This document shows positions 1 through 11,250 of a stretch of 64,000 nt of DNA, piece by piece; the stretch's first letter is position 1, and each line of letters opens with the position of its first letter. This DNA comes from Pardosa pseudoannulata. Its lineage: Eukaryota > Arthropoda > Arachnida > Araneae > Lycosidae. Position numbers and translations under genes: made by a program. The stretch spans positions 83,870,666 through 83,934,665 of the forward strand of contig CM063499.1 in the NCBI GenBank assembly GCA_032207245.1. The letters are read 5' to 3'. The notes under the pieces are model-generated. The model saw nothing but the letters and a program-made list of their open reading frames with translations. It was not told the DNA's origin and ran no database searches.

Positions 1-125
1 TCTCAGGGAAATGCCTTGGCTTGATGTCGGAGTTTGTTGAGATGCGGAGGGCATGCTTGCTGTGCTGGTCGCCGTAACGGAATGCTGATAAGGGGATTGC
101 TGAGGGAAGGACAAACTAAGTAGAG

Positions 126-1519
126 CTAGCCCTTCCATGGACTATGTCCTGATATTGTGGGCACTGTGCTGAGTCGACATGGTGCTCTACATGAAGGTAT
201 TCTTTCTTCTTGCTTTGAATGGACCTGTTCCTTCTGGAGAGCCGCGTTCCATGTCCCGCAGTTTATGCAACTAGGATTCCCTTCTGTGCATTGGTCCGTT
301 GGGTGGCGGCCCGCACATTTCCCACAGTAAGTTTTACCGGTGCATTCATGCGTATGGTGCCGGTTTATCTCCTGGCAGTTCCTGCAGCGGTGAACTCTGA
401 AGTATCGTTTTACTCTCATTATCGAGAACTCTGCAACAATGAATCCTTGTTGGGTCACCTCCTGGGCTTCTCTTCTGGGGCACAGGACGATCCAAGTGGC
501 TGCAGCCCTCCCTGCGTACTGGGAATTTCTTAATAACTTTTAGAACTTCAGAGCCTTCTGCTCCGAGGGGAAGTGATTTCAAGATGTTTGTCTCCGATAT
601 TATGTATGGGGCATTCAGAATCATGATTCTCTAAGTTGAGGACCTTTTGTCCTCAACTAGAGCTTCATTATTTAGATTGTCCGCCAAGAAGGAATGCAGC
701 TGTTCTTTCGAGCTTTCCGAGTGGCAACGGACTTCTATTCGTTCTGGGAGCACTTTTAGCTTAGTTATCTTTATGTCCTCAGGGCGGGGGAGTTTTTTTT
801 AATTTTACCAAAACCTTTCTCGAGCTTGAGGTCTTCGTTGAGGGGCGAACTACCAAGGTGCTCTTCGGCATTATCGTTACTGCTGCGTATGACGGCTGTT
901 GGTTTGGCTTGAATGTCTTGCTGTTCAGTTAGAGCCGGCGATGGGATGGAGTTTAACTTCTTCTCCATGTCCGCCAATTTGCCAATTATGACATCGAGCT
1001 TAGGGTCTGGGAAAGGTGCTGTTACTTCGGCTATCTTGAAGGTGGCGTTTTTAAGCTGAAGAGCCTTTAGAGCTTTTTGATACGTCTTCTCCATGCTGTA
1101 CAGCAGGTCACAGAGGACGTCTTTGGCTCGCTGCGAAATATGATGAAGCGACGGATCGGTCACGAGGGCGTTGTGCACCTCTTGCGTGATGCGTTGAGGT
1201 AAGGTAATCTGCAAATCATGCTGGGCTGTGTCGTTCTCTGGAGAGCTTGTTGGCGGAGGATCTGAGCTTGCTTGTTTTCTTTGACGGACATCCTTAGTTT
1301 TTAGAACTTTACGCCTATTCCGCAGGCCACCGCTGCAATCAGGCACCATTACCTCATGCGAGCTACTAGCAGATTTGTCGACACGCTTGTTGCTAACAGA
1401 GTCTTCTTCACTGGCTTCATTGGTTAAGTCCTGCGAGTTGTGTTGGCTGCTGAATGTGACTGTTTTTTGCGCACATTAGAAAGTTGTGCTGCGTCAGCAG
1501 TCTTGCTGCGGTTAGACAT
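126..1519 (-). pseudogene. ORF1 (Gag-like protein) of an I-clade-like non-LTR retrotransposon, broken
   Basis: Read leftward from an ATG at 1517-1519 (MSNRSKTADAAQLSNV...), a Gag-like nucleic-acid-binding protein can be followed to about 126. The first frame stops near 1435 and continues after a 1-nt shift into an open stretch at 771-1349 that is rich in charged helix (around KLADMEKKLNSIPS). Further shifts lead to 346-624 and 126-458. The last piece carries CCHC-type knuckles: one C-x2-C..H..C motif starting CRNCQE, a second reading CGKCAGRHPTDQC, and a degenerate third (CINC). Such knuckles mark ORF1 proteins of I/Jockey-type LINEs, which coat the element RNA. ORF2 would lie left of the window. 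Several frame changes make this a pseudogene. It may be the same family as the reverse transcriptase at 58.8-61.3 kb, but nothing here proves it. Confidence 0.7.
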
Positions 1520-1808
1520 TTCTGCTGTAAGTTTGGTGGCTGGTACTTCCTCGCAGAATCGCTGTGTCCGGTTTCGATTCTCTCGAGGATTTCCGTGTGC
1601 TTTGTTGTGACAAAGATGAGGTGTCTGAGTTAAGACTTAGTTCAAAGGCAGGGTTAGCTGCTTCGGGTAGCCACAGCTCTGTCTGTGGAATGTGCACACT
1701 GCTTTCTGCTCTAGCCGTATTTATGTGGCTAACTCCTCACGACGCATCACTCTCAGTAAAGAATCCCTAATTAAAATCTTTTAAAATTAATCTACAATTT
1801 AAATCCTG

Positions 1809-1809
<1 letters not shown>

Positions 1810-1845
<36 letters not shown>

Positions 1846-1854
1846 TATATATAC

Positions 1855-1897
<43 letters not shown>

Positions 1898-1920
1898 CAT
1901 ATATATATATATATATATAC
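1810..1920. repeat. Compound (CATA)n/(CA)n/(TA)n microsatellite
   Basis: About 110 bp of CATA, then CA, then TA repeats, 290 bp upstream of the ORF1 start at 1519. It is simple-sequence DNA, prone to slippage. Confidence 0.95.
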
Positions 1921-2434
1921 CTTCAATGTTCATTTTATTTCGGGATTATGGGTCAAAAAATGTGAATTTTTTATGCTTATTTTTATATCTACATAGCTTT
2001 TTAAATATAATAGCATCTTTCAGATACAAAATTTTCTAAAAATTAATGTAAAAAAATCAATTTAAATAAATGAGTAATTTACATGTATAGTTGGCTTTCT
2101 GTATGGCAGCAATCATTAGACTTTGGAGTCAATTCACACTGACTATAAATATAAAGCTTAGAATACCCAGCTGTTATATTGAGTTAAATTTTATTTATAT
2201 CCTTTGCATTTACATAAATGATTATTAAACTATTAATCAAAATTTGGTCGTGTATGAGAAAATCGAAAACACGGCACTGCACAGAGTCTAACATCGCAAT
2301 CTGGACAGTAGAACCTTGTTTCTCTCTCCTTACCTTCTCCCTCTACTGTCTCTCTTTGAGCAGTAAATAATCTAGTAGCCAGATAAGTAAGCAAAAGCAT
2401 TCGAAACCATATAAAACAATATAAGCATTTTTTT
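1921..2434. other. AT-rich DNA without recognisable genes
   Basis: No open frame, RNA gene or terminal repeat was recognised in this stretch. It separates the microsatellite from the repeated units that begin near 2435. Confidence 0.6.
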
Positions 2435-2699
2435 TCTTTCTAATATATATTTCTAATTCAGCGCGACAGCGGTAATTTTCCAGGCACTTAACGGGTGGAT
2501 GCGGGGATAATTCCAGAAAACTTCCGATGACAATGTACCTACACCTACCATAAACACCACCATCCCCTTCTCTTGATATTGGAGATTCTCCGTTTATAAT
2601 ATATTTTTCTTGTTCGGGGCCAGTGCGACATTCTCCCCGGCATGTACCCAGAGGTATTCCGGGATGTTTTCAGACCATTGCCATTTTAAGTGGTGACGG
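2435..2699 (+). repeat. Unknown dispersed repeat, copy 1
   Basis: This unit starts in TCTAATATATATTTCT and contains GGTAATTTTCCAGGCACT, then a conserved block through TGTACCTACACCTACCATAA to CCATTTTAAGTGGTG. It is repeated about 395 bp downstream with scattered substitutions. I do not recognise the family. No terminal inverted repeats or coding potential are visible. Confidence 0.8.
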
Positions 2700-2829
2700 T
2701 AAAAGAGCACGGCGCATTACGCGTATTATTAAGTCGGCCTTTTTTCATTAAATTTTGACTACGACGCACCCTTCTCGACATATAAGCGTTTTTATCTTTT
2801 TAAGATATTTTTCTGTATAATAATTTTAA

Positions 2830-3099
2830 TCTGTCTAATATATTTTTATCATTCAGCGCAACAGCGGTAATTTTCCAGGCACTGAACGGGTGGGTTTGGG
2901 GATAATTCCAGAAAAATTCCGATGACAATGTACCTACACCTACCATAAACACTACCACCCCCTTCTCTTGATATTTGAATTTCTCCGTTTACAATATATT
3001 TTTCTTGTTCGGACCAGTGCGGCATTCTCCACGGCACGTACTCAGGGGTATTGTGGGATGTTTTCAGACCTCTTCCGATGCCATTTTAAGTGGTGTTGG
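2830..3099 (+). repeat. Unknown dispersed repeat, copy 2
   Basis: This is the second direct copy of the unit at 2435-2699, separated by about 130 bp (ACGACGCACCCTTCTCGAC...) that the two copies do not share. A 62-codon minus-strand open frame over it is a shadow with no family signature. Confidence 0.8.
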
Positions 3100-3192
3100 T
3101 TACCATTTATTTTAATATTCATTAACATTGCCTTGGGTTCTTGTATCGCACACGTTTGAAATTTCAAGCAGCTAACCTGAGCGGAATCAACT

Positions 3193-4210
3193 TTAATGTT
3201 TGGGGAACAAGTAGGGCATTTTGCCTTTATAAAAACCAGGTTTCCCACAGCAATAACAGCTAATAGGTCTTTCGTTAATTTTATTAACAGTTCTATTCGT
3301 TGAGTATTTATAATTAACACTATTCTTAAAATTTCTTAAATTGTTACTCGGCTTAGAATTTTCCTTTCTATATTGTTCATGGTTCGTGTTTCTACCTTTT
3401 AAGTTTCTACTTTCTTCATAAGCATCTAGCTTATCAACTAAAGCAACTGGATCGCTCAATTCACTCCAGTGGTCTAAAAAATTATCTTTGTAATCCGGAG
3501 GACACTTCTTTTTGATTTGATCAGAAATTATTAGATCTTTCAACTGATCAAATGTAGTGATATTCAGCTCACTGAGCCAACCTTCAAAAAATTTTCTCAA
3601 ATCATAGAAATAATCTCTCCACGTGGAGTCTGGACTTTTTCTGTGTTGGACGAAAAATTGTCGGAATTTCTCTGCACTCATCTTGAATCGACGCAATAAA
3701 TTTTTTTTTTATTTCCCCATATTCCGGTGGTTTATCCGGAGAATCCGATTCTATAGCAATTAATTTTGAAATTTCAATAGGTAAAAGCCCGATCAGATAT
3801 ACCACCCATTTTGATTCTGGTATTTTCAAAAATGACAGTTGTCTCTCGAAAAGGTTTAAAAACGTACTAATGTCATCTAGCTTCGGGTCAAACTGAGGGA
3901 TTAACCCTTTAATTTCAAATTTAGATACATCCGTATCACTATCGGCAAGAACGGTTCCTGTTTCCGAAGCATGATTTAAATTTTTTAACTTTAGTTTCTC
4001 TAATTCAAATTCAATTTGGCGTCTCTCGGTTTCTGCTTCCTTTTCTTTTACTTCGAATTCTTTTCTGGTGCTAATGATTGTATCCAACAATGTTTTTGTG
4101 AATTCTTCGTCATATGAAGTACATCCGGTTATAACATCTTTAATTTTTATTACTGTGGCGTCGGGTTCCAACTCGATGCCTAATTCTGCGGCCAAACCAA
4201 AAGGTCGCAT
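3193..4210 (-). pseudogene. SCAN-like Gag of an LTR retrotransposon, frameshifted
   Basis: The protein reads from ATG 4210 leftward: a charged N-terminal helix (KEFEVKEKEAETERRQIEFE), a LIPQFDPKLDDISTFLNLFERQ block, then a SCAN-like region ending near DPVALVDKLDAYEE, and a first zinc-knuckle half (CYCCGKPGF). The same order, with clear residue similarity, is seen in the intact Gag-protease at 42707-45271. The frame breaks in an A10 run (T10 on the plus strand, 3701-3710): upstream it reads EYGEIKKKF, and one base away it continues LLRRFKMSAEKFRQ. A 1-nt indel therefore inactivates it, or is a homopolymer assembly error. The knuckle is incomplete, and no protease, reverse transcriptase or 3' LTR follows, so the element is truncated at about 3193. 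SCAN-type Gags are known from Gmr1-like Ty3/gypsy elements; that assignment is inference. Confidence 0.8.
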
Positions 4211-5566
4211 TTTTTACCTCTAGCAAGATATGCCATTTTTATTCTTAACACCCCAATTTACCCAACAACTTAATGAAATCCCAATTTTGAAAACAAATCT
4301 CAAGTGTTTTTTTTTTCAGGCCAAACTTAAAATTAATGGTAAATTTCAAACTTGTCTTAAACCCTAAAGAAAACTCAATTACTGCGAGAATGGCTCATTA
4401 GAATGACATAATATGCATACATCCGATTAATCAACTAAACTATATTATTCCGATTTGAAACAGGAAGTATCAATAAATTTGAAGGAGTCATAAATAATAC
4501 TTTTTAATTATACAAATATTTCAGAACCATAAAAATTCTATTAAAAAGAACCGTCGATGCAAAATTAATAATAAACACACAAAAAAAAGAACATTAACTG
4601 AGCAATATCTTTTGTTATTAATACAAAAATCCAAATTAAATTGAACCTTCACCAATATTCAACACTGAAATTATGAATTCTTAATCAAAACAATTGAAAT
4701 TAACAATATCCATTAACTGTAAGTCTTTAATAATAAAATATTAAGAAAAATAATATTCTTGAATTATATTCTATTTCATATATTTTACTCATATAACTAA
4801 TCCTAGAATAACACAGAATATTTCTAATTTTCAATAAACAAGCTATCAATAAATAAAGTTCAAATATGACTATCTGTTATGCACTTCCTTTTCATAAACC
4901 AAACACAATCACATAAAATAATAATAATAAAAGAATGAAACAAAATTTTCTGTTCGTTTCCTTTCTACCTAGCCAGACATTCCATTCCGACTCCGAGTGC
5001 GAATCGAAATCGAAACAACCTTGTACTGTGTAGGATACACTTATCGTTAGTTAATATTACTTTCATTTTATAAATATTTAAATTTTATACTAAACAAATA
5101 ATTTAATACTTCCTTCTTCAGTTAAGACACTCTTAAATACATCAGTCATGTAATACTAATTTCAAATCACTTTTTTTTTTCAATCAATTTCATTTTAATT
5201 TCACATCTAATTTTTCAGGATCAAAAATACCTTATTTTTCTTTTTAAAATTTGGATTGAAATTACAAATTATTCAAATTTTGATCATCAGCCTAAAGAAA
5301 CTTGGCATGCGGTAATTAATTTTTCTGGATGTGGCAAATTTGAACAATTTCTTCGATCTGAATGATCAGAATAAAACGAATTCAGGGTGAATTCAAATCA
5401 GAATCTTGCTTCATTCTTCATTTGTCAGGATGACAAAATTAATGCTCCTTAAGTGCTTGTCAAAGAAAAAAAAAAATAAATAAATAAATAAAATAAAAAT
5501 AAATAAATAAATAAATAAAAATAGAAATTACTTATCTGTGTCGTGTCTTCGGCGTCGTGTTTCGAG
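4211..5566 (-). other. Leader of the truncated SCAN-Gag LTR element
   Basis: About 1.36 kb of AT-rich non-coding DNA lies between the Gag start and the primer-binding site. It holds an AAAT-type microsatellite at about 5466-5523. No splice-supported ORF is visible. A similarly long leader precedes the related Gag at 42.7-45.3 kb. Confidence 0.55.
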
Positions 5567-5582
5567 CCACGGTTGGGCGCCA
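5567..5582 (-). other. Candidate primer-binding site (PBS)
   Basis: On the minus strand this reads TGGCGCCCAACCGTGG, starting 3 nt inside the end of the putative LTR. A TGG start directly after an LTR ending in ACA is the usual layout for tRNA priming of Ty3/gypsy elements. The tRNA species was not determined. Confidence 0.7.
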
Positions 5583-5585
5583 ATC

Positions 5586-5829
5586 TGTAACACTATAAAT
5601 CCAACACAGGAAACACAAACTGTCTAAATCTAACAAATTAAGTTTAATTATTAATATTTTACAACATTTACACGTTTTAATTAATATTTTTGTTGAAAAT
5701 GCAGAGAACAGGAGGCCCTCGCACGTTATTCTATCACACACAACTCGAACTGTTCTAACAGTCTGTCCTTTACGACGAGAACAAAAAGGGTGCGCGCGCA
5801 GATGGACGTTGCGCGCTGTTACAGTTACA
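5586..5829 (-). repeat. Candidate 5' LTR (single copy)
   Basis: The block runs from TGTAAC on the plus strand to GTTACA at 5824-5829, giving a 6-bp inverted end and the TG...CA rule. A PBS adjoins its inner end. No second copy exists in the window because the element is truncated, so the outer boundary is uncertain: it could lie at 5823, 5829 or near 5880. It contains a GC-rich stretch (GTGCGCGCGCAGATGGACG) unlike its surroundings, possibly promoter or start-site sequence. Confidence 0.5.
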
Positions 5830-7017
5830 GTAGTGTAGCAGGAAAAGATAACTAGATAAGTTTTAAGCAGAGTAATACAGAATGTCTTCAAAATTCATTA
5901 CAATTTTCTAACCTAATTATACTGTACGAAAAACCTCTAAAATTGAATGGGCAACTATAAGTTTGCCACTTCTCTAAATAAATCTTATACAATCTCAAAA
6001 TTATCTTAATGAAATCTTGTAAATAAAATTTTTTTCTTATGTGAGGGATTAGTTTCCAAAGGCTTAAGTTGCACTTCAATCAATACTAGTCATATTTATC
6101 CTTTTTAGTTTTACAAAATAAATTTGTTCATTTATTCCTTCTGTAAGAAAATGAGAAAAATTAGACTTTAATTTTAGAATAAATGTTAAAATGATGTATT
6201 TATTTAAGAAAAAAAAATGTCTTCTTGTATAATTTATATTTCATCAGTTTGTAGATTAATTTCTTATTATTTAAACAGTTGACTTGAAAATATTAAGTTT
6301 AATTCTTTACATTTATATTACATATAAAAGAAGAAATAGCTTGAAGATATATAAAAAATAAATAAAAAAGTACATGCTTTTATTTATCTTGCTATATACA
6401 AATGTAATGAAAAAGATTTTACTCATATTTATCCCATTTCCTATCGTTCGATCAAGTTTAAATTTTCTATCGGGGAAAACCTACTAGGATATAAAACAGT
6501 CATCTAAACCCTCCATGAAACTCTATAAAATGCCATTTATAAAAAGCAACCAGATTTTATGATTAAAAGTGACGTGTTGGTATTCATAATATAATTGATA
6601 ACTAAATTATATAATGCTCTATACCCTGCTTGGAAGAGGGGAAACAATTGTCTTTTAAACATTATTGAAACTTGCTGAATTTTTGTTTACAGTTTTTTGT
6701 TGCTCATGCAAGATAAAAGTGGGACTCAAATCCGGTCAAAGGTAATGGAATAAACTGAAGTATATAATATATTAATATAAGACATATATAAAGTGTTAGA
6801 CATTATATCAGAAAACAGATCATCTTAAAATATAAGTCTTGAATATCCAAACAAGATTCCCTCTTAAGAATGGTAAAAAAAAAGTAAGAAAATGAAGTTA
6901 TGTTTTGAAATTAAAAGCATAAAAATGCAAAGATAATAAAAGCAAAATTTGGATTACATATTATATATAAGCTTTGCCTTTTCTTCCCATTTTTGTAATA
7001 GTTTTTAAATCTAGTGC
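5830..7017. other. AT-rich non-coding DNA
   Basis: No gene, repeat end or RNA was recognised. Short open frames on the minus strand here lack any family signature. Confidence 0.6.
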
Positions 7018-7346
7018 TTATTGTACCAGAAAACAGATCTATCATGAATAAAATATATCTGATATTCAAGATTCACAAAATGTAAAGAAGTTCATTATGA
7101 TTTTCATTTTAACTGATGTAACCATTGTAGAAAACCCTTTCACTTGCACATTTTATTTAAGAGATAATCTTCTTTTTTAATAATTTTTCTTACTTAGATT
7201 TAATGATAACCACAAATGACGTTCAGTCGTCCCGGTAAAAACTGTGTGTTTTCAGCGAGGAAAAACTATTGAATTTAGATAAGCATATCGATCAGAATAT
7301 TTATATATTGCTCGGAAATTCATCACTCTTCCTCAGATAATGTATT

Positions 7347-7490
7347 GGCCGAACAATGGCCGAGTGATTAGGGCGCCGGCCTTCGGTACCGCTGTCTGTG
7401 GGTTAGAATCCTGCTGTAGGCAGGGTTAAAAGTAGCAGGCCCCGGTCTCAATAGCCTTCGTGCATTTATACAAAATCAACCAAAGACAGG
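7347..7490 (+). repeat. tRNA-derived SINE
   Basis: The head is tRNA-like: an A-box-like TGGCCGAGTGATTAGGGCG at 7357-7375 and a B-box-like GGTTAGAATCC at 7401. The tail GGCCCCGGTCTCAATAGCCTTCGTG is shared with other copies in the window. It is a SINE and not a tRNA gene: the sequence after the B box does not fold back into an acceptor stem. Confidence 0.8.
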
Positions 7491-8632
7491 TATATGGATC
7501 GTTGCTCAAGGAAAGTGAGAAAAAATAAAATTATTAGATTATATAATAAGAAAATTATTAAAAAAAATTTTTTTTTCATTTTACCTAAAAGTGGAAGTAC
7601 TGTAGATGATATACTATTTAAGATGATTATTAAAATGATTAGAATGATCGAGATTTCATTTATATGCTTTATTGATTCTATTAGAAATTTTTCAACGAAA
7701 AATAGTAATAGTTGCAGAGATTTTAGAAATAGAGGACATCCATCGAGGAAAACTGTAGACAAAAATCGAAATACGAACAGACAGTATTTTTTCGAACGTT
7801 ACATATTTCAGACATCAAAACGGAAATATAGACGAATTGATTTTTGACAGAATTCTTAAAGAATCAAGTATATCAGCCAGAATATAGATAGAATTTTTAG
7901 ACAGTATGAAAATCCAATGAAAATAAGAGAAATATAGAAAATTTAAAGAAAAATATTAAAGCTAACCTAAAAAAAGTTTTGTAGTAGATGACACAAGCGT
8001 AAACACAGTTGTTTTAGATGAAACTTGTATTAGATGACATAAGACAAGGATTTCCGCTTCCTAACTTCTAACAAATGTGTTAATTTCTTTTTTTCTCTTT
8101 CTTTTTCATGTTATTTCATGTCTGAGAAGACAGAAAACTTTTTAAAAATAAGAAAAGACAATTAGAGGACGAAAATCTAAGGGCACTTGGAAAAAATTAT
8201 GCTTAAAAGGGGCGTAGAAAATCTTCAAAGTAATGTAGACACTATTGATATACAATTATCTATTAATGGATACACCTTTAAAATCGATTTTAATAGCAAA
8301 ATAAACTAATTCTTTTAATTAGTGTAATCTAGTGCAGGAAACAGATTTATCCATGGGTGATTCTAAATAAGAAAAATATTTTCTGAATATCCTACAAAAC
8401 TTTCGGAAAAAGTATACGCTACTAATTTTAAATAAAAACTTTATTAAAATTAATTTCTGGATGTCAAAACTAGAGCTGGACGATATCTCAATTTTAATAT
8501 TGTGATTTATCGTTTACCTAATATCAATATATTAATATGTTCTAATATATATCATCTTATTATTTTGGTCAACACCAAAGTAGTTTTTCATTTGATTGAT
8601 GTACCCATATTTTTATTTTCTAGCTAATCGTT

Positions 8633-8664
<32 letters not shown>

Positions 8665-8674
8665 GCCCAGAATT
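8633..8674. repeat. (TA)n microsatellite
   Basis: A pure TA run with one TG interruption. Confidence 0.9.
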
Positions 8675-8717
8675 ATATATGAATTAACCAGAAATGCCTG
8701 ACTCTTATTCCTGTAAA

Positions 8718-8880
8718 GGGCCGAACAATATCCAAATGGTTAGGGCGCTGATCTTCGGTAAAGTTGGAATCCCATTGCGATTTTAAGCAGTAGGTCCTGA
8801 TTTTATTAGCTCTCGTGTTGCAAGCCTTGTGCCTTAAACACTCATATAAAATCAAAAACCAAAGATCATTCCTCAACTGG
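8718..8880 (+). repeat. tRNA-derived SINE, diverged copy
   Basis: It begins GGGCCGAACAATATCCAAATGG, has TTGGAATCCCATT at the box B position, and carries the family tail TAGGTCCTGATTTTATTAGC...GTGTTGCAAG followed by an A-rich stretch. A 67-codon minus-strand ORF across it is a shadow. Confidence 0.75.
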
Positions 8881-9491
8881 AATAAAAAAAAATAAAATTA
8901 TTAAAATATATAATCTAAAGTGCTGAGAACTGTAGAGGATCTGTTATTTAAGATGATTAGTGAGGTGATTAGAATGACCTGTTTTCATTTTTTTCAGTGA
9001 AAAATGATCTACTTATTCCTCGTCACATTATCCATTTGCACTCTTAAAATATACACACGAAACTACAAAAAAGCATAATACCCATTTAATACCTTAACAA
9101 CAAATACTGAATAATAATTCCATTAATAGCTTCTAATTAATTCCCATGAAAATTCTGATTTTTCCCAATTCCTAATTCCATTAACAGTTCCTTATACCCA
9201 TTTAATACTGAATAATAACTCCATTAATAGCTCCTCCCATTAACAGCTCCTAATTAATTCCCAATTCCTTTCCAGTGTACCATAATTGTAAATACAGCTC
9301 TCGTCAAGACGCCAAGTTGCGACCAAACAGGAGTTGACTACCAGAAAATAAATATAGCGCTTATTGTACCAGAAAACAGATTTATCATGAGTAAAATGTA
9401 TCTGATATATAAGATTTAAAAATTAGATCCTAAGAAGGCTGTTGACATTTAAGAGTGAAATTCACATTCACCAGAAACTTTTCATTTTGAT

Positions 9492-9565
9492 TGATCGAAT
9501 TCCACAGCGACTTTAAGAAGTAGGTCCCGGTTTCATTAGGACCGTAACGCTCCAAACCAAACATC
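9492..9565 (+). repeat. SINE 3' fragment
   Basis: Begins at the box B region (GATCGAATTCCACAGCGAC) and continues through TAGGTCCCGGTTTCATTAGG to CTCCAAACCAAAC. The head is missing. Confidence 0.75.
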
Positions 9566-9590
9566 AGATAATGTAGATGATCTGTTATTT

Positions 9591-9696
9591 TGTAGATGCG
9601 GCTAAAAACATATTTATTTTATCTTTAGAATACAAGCCAATAATGAATAACAGTAGAGTTGAGTTGTTACAATTTTTGCTTCCTCGTTGCACCACA
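9591..9696 (-). repeat. 3' LTR of the Gypsy element (106 bp) with adjacent polypurine tract
   Basis: Starts TGTAGATGCGGC and ends GCACCACA on the plus strand. Immediately outside the inner end (9697-9710) the minus strand reads TAGGGGGGGAGTAC, a polypurine tract directly abutting the LTR start TGTGGTGC, which is where plus-strand DNA priming occurs. The matching LTR is split around the insertion at 13073-15746. An AAATAAATA motif could serve as poly(A) signal. Confidence 0.85.
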
Positions 9697-9797
9697 GTAC
9701 TCCCCCCCTAGTGAGCTACTCGAACGATGAAGAATGTCACTTGTAACGAGATGGAATGTGGACCGGTCGTCCAGATCTTGTCACTAGTTTGGGAGAA

Positions 9798-10260
9798 TCA
9801 AATTTTACTCTTTTTTTTACCGATGACTTGCTTGGTCGAAGAAGCTTCTGATTTTGCAGTAAGTGATACAGCTACTGAATTGTTTTTGACACTTGCTGGA
9901 ATTTTGGGAATCACATCAGGTTCTGTAGAATTGTCAGAAAAATAAGGGTTTATTCTGTCTACAGAAACGTTAACCTCTTTTTGATAAAATCTGCTCCAAT
10001 AATAGCTTTTGAGACATTTGCTATTGTGAATGACCAAGTAAATTGGCGACGAAGTCCAAGATCTAACTTTAGCGTTTTGGTGCCAAAAGTTTGAATTTTT
10101 GAGCCATTGGCGGCAAATAAAACAAAATCTGATGCTTTACGATCTCTTTGCATATTTAATGGAATTACAGATATATCGGCTCCCGTGTCTATTAAAAATT
10201 GCTTTCCGGTTGATTTATCATATAAATATAAGCGGCAACTTTTCTCGCCAATATCGCTGG
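9798..10260 (-). pseudogene. Aspartic protease region of the Gypsy element
   Basis: The minus strand between about 10260 and 9960 encodes KQFLIDTGADISVIP, the DTGA active site of a retropepsin. It is followed by AANGSKIQTFGTKTLKLDLG and a C-terminal IIGADF motif, all typical of Gypsy proteases. It lies in a different frame from the preceding Gag end (10279), which stops after SENQ; the two frames overlap around GGAAAACCAAT. A further frame change near 9960 leads to a Pro/Ser-rich tail ending at 9798. Either programmed shifting or decay could explain the first change; the second looks like decay. Confidence 0.7.
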
Positions 10261-10278
10261 CCGCATCAAGCGATTGGC

Positions 10279-10527
10279 TTATTGGTTTTCCGAATCTTCC
10301 GTTTTAAACTGACATGGTTTTAGGCATTTTTTAGCACTCATTCCAAATTTGTGATGGTACCAACAAAATTTATATTGATTTGATCTGGATTTCGATCTAG
10401 ATCGGGCTCCATATTCTCTAGATTTGCTGCGTGATCTAGTATTTCGAGAAAATTCATCAAACTTTTTTGTTAATGCGGCTATATTTGCTTGTAATGAGGA
10501 ATTTGCACATGTGGGGGATTCGAACAA
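10279..10527 (-). pseudogene. Gypsy Gag C-terminus
   Basis: Encodes NIAALTKKFDEFSR, an Arg/Ser-rich segment (TRSRSKSREYGARSRSKSRS), and the conserved CWYHHKFGMSAKKCLKPC motif. This replaces a classical CCHC knuckle in this Gypsy group and probably binds nucleic acid. It is separated from its N-terminal part (12302-12913) by the inserted THAP element. Confidence 0.75.
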
Positions 10528-10842
10528 CTTAGTGTTTTTCTGGTAATTTCAGACTCGTAGATTCCAAAAATGTTCTCAAAAATGTAAAAAACTGGGTCCA
10601 TCATTTAAAAAATTAATTTTAAAGTTAAGCGAAAATCACGTGACATCAAAAAGCTCCGTGATTGGTTGTGATGTCATCGTTCATGCAGACCAATATTTTT
10701 GTATTGCTTTTAAGCGCGCACTATTTTCCGATTTTGTTTTTGCAAGTTCTTGAAATTTTCTAGCTATCAAAATTTATTTTTATTTAAACCTGAAGGTTCA
10801 TTTTATCGATCTAGATAGCTTAGTTATCTCAATTTGTCATAA

Positions 10843-10969
10843 ATGTCTCTTCTACCTGGATTTACCAATCAGACAACCTCCCGAAAATTGACAGCATGTC
10901 AATGTTTTCTTTCTTGGCAAAAAACCCGGATTTTATGGGAGCAGAAATACGAGGAATTAAAACCCAAAG
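10843..10969 (+). CDS. Possible first exon of an unknown gene
   Basis: An ATG opens MSLLPGFTNQTTSRKLTAC and runs to CCCAAAG followed by GTGTGT, a plausible splice donor. Just upstream are a CCAAT-like GATTGG and TGATGTCA motifs, suggesting a promoter on the left arm of the THAP element facing inward. No downstream exon or family match was found, so the call is tentative. Confidence 0.25.
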
Positions 10970-11178
10970 GTGTGTAAAATCATTTATATTTTTTTTCCAA
11001 TTTTACTTAACATGTATTAATACTTTATTCATGCTAAACACAGCTCTTTTGTTTGTAAACACAAACAAGTCAAATAAATATACATATATCATATACATAC
11101 ACATTTGTAGTTGCATCGTTTTTTATAAATAGAGACAGATGTAATATTAAAATAAAAATTAGAGGAGGTATTTTTTGT

Positions 11179-11250
11179 GAGACCGGTCTCATTAGCCTTC
11201 GTGTTGCAAAAAGTAGACCGTAGCATTCCAAAACCAAACCAAAACAAAAT
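11179..11250 (+). repeat. SINE 3' fragment
   Basis: Carries the family tail GAGACCGGTCTCATTAGCC...AAAAGTAGACCGTAGCATTCC followed by CCAAAACCAAACC, without the tRNA-like head. It lies inside the THAP element. Confidence 0.75.

Larger units (their letters stand above)
7018..9590 (+). repeat. Cluster of diverged SINE-containing repeat units
   Basis: The phrase CTTATTGTACCAGAAAACAG occurs at about 7018 and 9360, with a weaker copy near 8335. Each is followed by a SINE and then by a tail containing GTAGATGATCTGTTATTT-like sequence (about 7600, 8930 and 9570). A CGTCACATTATCC...ACGACCAAAC...CCAGAAAATAAAT block at 9020-9360 recurs at about 15890-16030, beyond the Gypsy insertion. This looks like an old tandem duplication into which the Gypsy element inserted. 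Units are strongly diverged and partly deleted. Confidence 0.55.

Noticed and set aside
1800..1930. CRISPR-like or satellite array
   Set aside because: Only dinucleotide and tetranucleotide microsatellite; no spacer structure.
7347..7420. Possible tRNA gene
   Set aside because: A and B boxes are present, but the acceptor and anticodon stems do not pair and the same sequence recurs with a common non-tRNA tail, so it is a SINE head.
7494..7847. 117-codon plus-strand ORF and its 98-codon antisense partner
   Set aside because: They are low-complexity, Lys/Asn/Phe-rich translations of AT-rich SINE flank with no start context or family match.
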